Part shown: positions 60,134-64,000 of the stretch, piece by piece | How positions within the stretch are numbered: position 1 is the stretch's first letter | Layout of the letters: each line of letters opens with the position of its first letter | Assembly (NCBI RefSeq): GCF_017876315.1 | Contig: NZ_JAGINU010000004.1 | Coordinates: forward strand, 186,001 to 250,000 | Source: Pseudonocardia parietis | GTDB taxonomy: Bacteria > Actinomycetota > Actinomycetes > Mycobacteriales > Pseudonocardiaceae | Direction of reading: 5' to 3' | DNA: 64,000 bases | Notes under the pieces: model-generated | What the model saw: only the letters and a program-made list of their open reading frames with translations | Database searches by the model: none | What the model was told of the DNA's origin: nothing | Translations under genes and position numbers: made by a program

Positions 60134-61789
60134 ATGCCGAGCACGTTGAACGGAATCCCCGCGAGCCCCGGCCGCGCGGGCGGCCGCGTCGTCCGGGTCG
60201 CCGAGCCGCCGGGTGAGCCGGCCGCCGCGCCCGAGCCGGTGGACCCGGTCGCCGAGGCAGCGCGGATCGCGCCCGCCGTCGAGTTGGTGTCGCAGCGGCT
60301 CACCGCCCGTGCCGCGACCGTCTCCGGGGACGCGCGGGAGGTACTCGAGGCCACCGTGACGATGGTCGGTGACCCCGCGCTGCTGGAGAACGCGCAGCAG
60401 CTGGTCACCGGGCAGGGCCGGCCGGCCGCCCGCGCGGTGTGGGAGGCGGCCAACCAGTTCGCGCAGATGCTGAGCGCGATGGGCGGTTACATGGCCGAGC
60501 GCGCCCGTGACGTTCACGACGTTCGGGACCGCATCGTCGCCGAGCTGCTCGGGCTTCCCGCGCCGGGTGTGGCCGACCTGGAGGCTCCGGCCGTTCTGGT
60601 CGCATCCGATCTCGCGCCGGCCGACACCGCCGGGCTGCGGCCGGGCGTCGCGCTCGCGCTGGTCACCGAGCAGGGCGGCCCGACCAGCCACACCGCGATC
60701 CTCGCCCGCTCCCTGGGGATCCCGGCGGTCGTGGGTTGTGCGCGGGCGTGGAGCCTGGGCGAGGGTGCGGCCGTGACCGTCGACGGCGGTACCGGTGAGG
60801 TCCGCGAGGTCGGGACGCTCGACGAGGCGGCCGCCTTCGCGGCGGCGGCATCGGTGACCGCCGAGTGGGACGGCGTGGGTCGTACCGCGGACGGCCACGT
60901 GGTCGCGCTGCTGGCCAACGTCGGCGACGGCCCGGGGGCGGCGAAGGGCGCGGCCGACGGCGCCGAGGGTGTGGGACTGTTCCGCACCGAGCTGGCGTTC
61001 CTCGCCGCCACCGAGGAGCCGTCCGAGGTTCGGCAGCGGGAGATCTACACGGCCGTGCTGTCCGCGTTCGCCGGGAAGCCGGTCACCGCACGCACGCTGG
61101 ATGCCGGCGCTGACAAGCCGCTGCCCTTCCTGTCCCTCGACGGCGAGCCCAACCCGGCGCTGGGCGTGCGCGGCCTGCGCACCGCCCGGGTCGCCGGCAA
61201 TGGTTCGGGCGTGCTGGACCGCCAGCTCTCGTCGCTGGCTGCGGCGGCGAAGGAGACCGGTGTCGCGCTCAAGGTGATGGCGCCGATGGTCGCCACCGCC
61301 GAGGAGGCCGGCTGGTTCGTGCAGCGCTGCCGGGCGCACGGCATCACCGAGGCCGGCGTCATGATCGAGGTTCCGGCGGCGGTTCTCACCGGGGACGAGA
61401 TCATGCGCGAGGTCGACTTCGTCTCGGTGGGCACGAACGACCTGGCGCAGTACCTGTTCGCGGCGGACCGGCAGTCCGGGCCGATGGCGGCGCTCAACGA
61501 CCCCTGGCAGCCGGCGCTGCTACGCCTGGTCGGGATGCTCGGCGAATCCTCGGCCCGGACCGGGACGCCGGTCGGGGTCTGTGGCGAGGCTGCGGCAGAC
61601 CCGGAACTGGCCCCGGTCCTGGTCGGGCTCGGTGTCGCGAGCTTGTCGATGGGGTCCGGCGCGCTCGCCGCCGTGGGGGCCCGGCTGGGCGGGCTGACCG
61701 TCGACCAGTGCCGGGAGCGCGCCCGGGCCGCCTGCGCAGCGGCCGACCCGATCGCCGCCCGGCGGGCCGTGGCCGCACTGGACGGCTGA
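60134..61789 (+). CDS. ptsI: Phosphoenolpyruvate-protein phosphotransferase, Enzyme I (551 aa)
   Basis: Starts the PTS cascade by taking phosphate from PEP onto His186 (GGPTSHTAILARSLGIP) and passing it to HPr. The PEP-binding barrel has GLFRTELAFLAA, the Arg/Asp segment LDAGADKPLPFL, and GTNDLAQYLFAADR near the C-terminus. ATG at 60134 is preceded by CAGGGAG. Slightly shorter than E. coli EI (575), as is common in actinobacteria. Confidence 0.95.
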   Translation: MPSTLNGIPASPGRAGGRVVRVAEPPGEPAAAPEPVDPVAEAARIAPAVELVSQRLTARAATVSGDAREVLEATVTMVGDPALLENAQQLVTGQGRPAARAVWEAANQFAQMLSAMGGYMAERARDVHDVRDRIVAELLGLPAPGVADLEAPAVLVASDLAPADTAGLRPGVALALVTEQGGPTSHTAILARSLGIPAVVGCARAWSLGEGAAVTVDGGTGEVREVGTLDEAAAFAAAASVTAEWDGVGRTADGHVVALLANVGDGPGAAKGAADGAEGVGLFRTELAFLAATEEPSEVRQREIYTAVLSAFAGKPVTARTLDAGADKPLPFLSLDGEPNPALGVRGLRTARVAGNGSGVLDRQLSSLAAAAKETGVALKVMAPMVATAEEAGWFVQRCRAHGITEAGVMIEVPAAVLTGDEIMREVDFVSVGTNDLAQYLFAADRQSGPMAALNDPWQPALLRLVGMLGESSARTGTPVGVCGEAAADPELAPVLVGLGVASLSMGSGALAAVGARLGGLTVDQCRERARAACAAADPIAARRAVAALDG

Positions 61790-62419
61790 GAACGGCGGAC
61801 CTCGCCGGGCCATTTACCGCCAAGGGCTCGGTGCGTCCTACCGGGTCCAGGTACAGGGGCGCGGACGAGCCGCGGCCGGTGGGCAGCCGGCCGATGGTGA
61901 ATCGTCCTGGGTGGGGGAGAGGCTCTGATCCAGCAAGGAGCCATGCGCGACCAGGCCCGCTCCAGCGAGCGGGCGACGATGTCCCTCGACGACCCACTGC
62001 GGGCCGCCTCGGCAGACCCGGGATCTGACCCACCGTCCCACCGAGGATCGTAGAACGGTGATCACTCTGCTCGAGCCCGCGACCTGTTCGATCTCCGAGG
62101 CGGACACCCTCACCGACCTGTGAGTCGTCACCGCGATCGACGACCCGATCGCCCTCGGAGAGGCCGCCGCCCGCGCCAGCGATCCTGGCACGACCTCGAT
62201 CTCGCGCCCCGGTACGCGACAAATCGGTCGGGGACAACGGTGTCACCGGCTGCAGCCAGGGCATGAGCGGTGGCGAACCCGAGTCTCGCCGCGTCAGCGC
62301 CCCGACGCGCGGCTCGGAACAGGCGAAGCATCGCCTACCTCGGCCGCTCAAGCCGTGCGTGGGGTAGATTGTCTGCGGAGAGCGGGCGAAGCGACGTCTG
62401 GGACGAGGGAGGTACGGCG
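61790..62419. other. Region with decayed coding sequence
   Basis: About 630 bases without an intact gene. On the minus strand near 62050-62180 a stretch reading SSIAVTTHRSVRVSASEIEQ, then VAGSSRVITVL, weakly resembles the C-terminal end of PIN-domain toxins and may be a toxin remnant; the match is too short to call. The Fic module promoter should lie at the right end. Confidence 0.35.
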
Positions 62420-62638
62420 ATGCTGGACCAGCAGAATCGAGCCGGTGTCTCCATTGGTCGGGCCCCGTTGCCGCCGCCGACCTGGGATCATGCAGCTCGT
62501 GACGCGATTGCGTCGGTGCGGGCGGAGGGCCTGGATCCTGGCCCCGACACGGTCGCTGCGCTGCGGGCGATCGGCGCAGGAGAGTGCAGTGCCGAGGACG
62601 CCGTCGCGGCGATCCTCGCTCCCTACCGCACGGCGTGA
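62420..62638 (+). CDS. Fic antitoxin, VbhA/FicA-like (72 aa)
   Basis: Small helical partner of the adjacent Fic protein. The inhibitory motif (S/T)xxxE(G/N) is present as SVRAEG (Ser32, Glu36, Gly37) in an N-terminal helix, where the Glu would block ATP positioning in the Fic active site. The C-terminal half (DTVAALRAIGAGECSAEDAV) fits the antitoxin VbhA-type fold. ATG at 62420 has GAGGGAGG upstream. GTGA overlap with the toxin gene ensures antitoxin is made first. Confidence 0.85.
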   Translation: MLDQQNRAGVSIGRAPLPPPTWDHAARDAIASVRAEGLDPGPDTVAALRAIGAGECSAEDAVAAILAPYRTA

Positions 62639-63210
62639 GCTGGGATCCCGACCTCGACCTCGAGCACGGCGTTCTCACGAACCTGCAGGGCATCACCGAC
62701 CGTTGCGAGCTGTCCCGGGTCGAAGCACAGGTAACCGCAATCCGGATCGCCGAGCTCGCGGCCGATCCACCGCGCGGACGGTTCGACCTTCCGCACCTGC
62801 AGGCGATCCACTACAAGATCTTCGCCGACTTGTACCCGTTCGCCGGCCAGATCCGCCGGGTGCGACTCGGGAAGGCCGGCACTCTGTTCTGTCTGCCGGA
62901 GCAGGTCGTTGCGTACGCGGCAGTTGTGTTCGACCATCGCACCGATCCTGCACGGCTGCGGGAGCTCGAGCGGGCCGAGGTCGTCGATCTGCTCACCGCC
63001 CTGATGGCTGACATGGTGTTCTTGCACCCGTTTCGCGAGGGCAACGGGCGCGCGACGCGCGCCTACCTGCAGCTGCTCGCCACGGCTGGCGGGTGGCCAC
63101 TGTCGTGGACCGGGCTGGGGCGCGACGACAACGCGCGGGCCGGCCGCGAGGCCTGCGCCGGAGATGTGAGCTTGCTTCGCGCCATTCTGGATCGTCATCT
63201 CGGAACGTGA
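62635..63210 (+). CDS. fic: Fic-domain adenylyltransferase toxin (191 aa)
   Basis: Class I Fic protein that transfers AMP from ATP to target proteins, in known cases gyrase and topoisomerase IV. The catalytic motif HPFREGNGRATR is intact with His131 as base. The flap region LPHLQAIHYKIFADLYPFAG precedes it. It has no inhibitory helix of its own, as expected for a class I enzyme silenced by a separate antitoxin. GTG at 62635 overlaps the antitoxin TGA. Confidence 0.9.
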   Translation: MSWDPDLDLEHGVLTNLQGITDRCELSRVEAQVTAIRIAELAADPPRGRFDLPHLQAIHYKIFADLYPFAGQIRRVRLGKAGTLFCLPEQVVAYAAVVFDHRTDPARLRELERAEVVDLLTALMADMVFLHPFREGNGRATRAYLQLLATAGGWPLSWTGLGRDDNARAGREACAGDVSLLRAILDRHLGT

Positions 63211-63672
63211 CCGGGTGAGCGCCATAGCGGTCCTTGGACGTGCCGGTGATCGGCTGGCGATGCCCGCGAGCAGCGACCTCGACGCTCCCGAGGGCCCGCC
63301 CCGAGCTGTTGTCCGAGGTCGGAGCGACACCTATCGCTATTTTCGGAGGCGCCGTGTCGGGCCTCTGGGCGTGGCATCGCGCCGTTCATCCCGCCTGCGA
63401 ACGTCCGTCCCGACGGGATCGTGCTCTGGTTCCGGCATTTCTTCGCCGCGCTGGCGGCCACATACCCGGTACTGCTCCAGCACTGCGGTGAGCAGCGCCC
63501 CGATGCCATCGTCTACGACGCGACGAACTGGCCGGCTCGGCTGATCGCACGGGAGCTGGACATCCCCGCGGTACGGACGGTGCCGAACCTGGCCGAGAAC
63601 CAGTCCTACTCCGAAGTCGATCAGGCTCCCGCGTGTACGGCCTCTTTGGTCGGGCGGTCGTCGTGGGCCTGA
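63211..63672 (+). pseudogene. Remnant of an MGT-type glycosyltransferase
   Basis: Pieces of a macrolide-type UDP-glycosyltransferase N-terminal domain in more than one frame: RPELLSEVGATPIAIFGG in the frame starting at 63234, and ALAATYPVLLQHCGEQRPDA then IVYDATNWPARLIARELDIP in the frame starting at 63421. The C-terminal sugar-nucleotide half is absent. Sequence after about 63640 is unrelated and leads into the IS3-family end, which probably cut the gene. Confidence 0.6.
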
Positions 63673-64000
63673 ACGTAGGGAGCGGTGTTCGAACGGATCG
63701 GTGAGCTTGGCCCCCTGCGCCGGACACTGACGGAGTGGGGTCAGTGATCTTGGTCTGGCGGGATCTGGGCTGCTTCGTAGTCGACCGGGCTGAGCATTCC
63801 GATGCTGGAGTGACGCCTGATCGGATTGTACCAGCACTCTATCCACTCGAATATCGCGTTGGCAAGATCGGCGCGGGTTTTCCAGGTTCTTGAGTCGAGC
63901 AGTTCTAGCTGCAGCGTCCCCCAGAAGGACTCGACCATCGAGTTGTCGTAACAATCGCCGATCGAGCCCATGGAGCCGACGAGTCCGGCATCTATCAGCC
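63673..64000. mobile_element. End of an IS3-family element, cut by the window edge
   Basis: The element end lies between about 63690 and 63740, where TGAGCTTGGCCCCCTGCGCC and GGAGTGGGGTCAG flank the transposase stop. The element continues beyond 64000, so its other terminal repeat cannot be seen. Confidence 0.7.
63741..64000 (-). CDS. IS3-family transposase OrfB, C-terminal part
   Basis: The integrase-like (rve) C-terminus: SIGDCYDNSMVESFWGTLQL contains the last catalytic Glu, followed by WYNPIRRHSSIGMLSPVDYE. The reading frame is open to the window edge and extends beyond it. It looks intact in this part. Confidence 0.9.
   Translation of the reverse strand, partial: LIDAGLVGSMGSIGDCYDNSMVESFWGTLQLELLDSRTWKTRADLANAIFEWIECWYNPIRRHSSIGMLSPVDYEAAQIPPDQDH

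Noticed and set aside
62050-62180. Possible PIN-domain toxin remnant
   Set aside because: Only a weak resemblance over about 30 residues and no intact frame; too short to name.
1-64000. tRNA, rRNA, CRISPR array, riboswitch
   Set aside because: No cloverleaf with a recognisable T-arm, no rRNA-like stretch, no regularly spaced short repeats and no known riboswitch pattern was seen by eye. A tRNAscan or Infernal search would be decisive.

Overview
The window is very GC-rich with strong third-position G/C bias, many GTG starts and tightly packed genes, and reads as an actinobacterial chromosome. The gene content (CtpI-like P-type ATPase, acyl-ACP desaturases of the DesA type, fatty acyl-AMP ligases, fused AccD-AccA, actinobacterial fructose PTS) fits a Pseudonocardiaceae-like host. 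No rRNA or tRNA gene and no CRISPR array was seen, and the species cannot be named from the sequence.

Region 1 (1-8.6 kb): a small helix-hairpin-helix-like protein divergent from a DRGH-type non-specific nuclease, small hypothetical genes, a 17-residue lysine-rich ORF with its own hairpin, and a 1451-residue CtpI-like P-type ATPase flanked by two small membrane proteins.

Region 2 (8.7-49.5 kb) is the centre of interest: a large, apparently undescribed fatty-acid/polyketide-like (secondary lipid) locus. The left arm (minus strand, 15.2 to 8.7 kb) has two soluble diiron acyl-ACP desaturase-like proteins, a CFA-type methyltransferase, a stand-alone ACP, two hotdog thioesterases, a fatty acyl-AMP ligase (FAAL) and a flavin mono-oxygenase/epoxidase-like protein, with a divergent P450. 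The right arm (plus strand, 27.6 to 49.5 kb) has a GGR-type flavoprotein, an SGNH hydrolase, and a Pfa-type iterative synthase: KS-AT-ACP-ACP-ACP-KR-DH, a separate FabA-like dehydratase and a PfaD-type enoyl reductase. It then carries its own acetyl-CoA carboxylase (accDA, accB, accC), a membrane desaturase, a second ACP, a second CFA-type methyltransferase, a second P450, a type II thioesterase, a second FAAL and a hotdog thioesterase. Almost every junction is a 1-5 bp start/stop overlap. Between the arms lie a Ugp-like ABC transporter operon with a phosphodiesterase, a VanB-type reductase divergent from a LysR regulator, and an MBL-fold hydrolase with an acyl-CoA synthetase. The simplest reading is that malonyl-CoA is made locally, an iterative synthase builds an unsaturated or partly reduced chain, and stand-alone ACPs loaded by FAALs present acyl chains for desaturation, methylation/cyclopropanation, hydroxylation or epoxidation before release by one of several hydrolases. 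No KS-CLF protein, phosphopantetheinyl transferase or dedicated exporter was seen in the window.

Region 3 (49.5-52.2 kb): an ISL3-family element cut at its 3' end by an IS256-family element that lacks a recognisable target duplication.

Region 4 (52.4-56.0 kb): a three-gene operon. A zinc-ribbon membrane protein and a small helical protein share a Gly-rich motif resembling amyloid/RHIM-like signalling motifs, and a second zinc-ribbon single-pass membrane protein follows. It is followed by a degenerate copy of the 301-428 intergenic sequence.

Region 5 (56.0-61.8 kb): a complete fructose phosphotransferase system (HPr, EIIBC, EIIA, 1-phosphofructokinase, DeoR-family regulator, divergent EI).

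Region 6 (61.8-64 kb): a Fic toxin/antitoxin pair, a glycosyltransferase remnant and the end of an IS3-family element running off the window.
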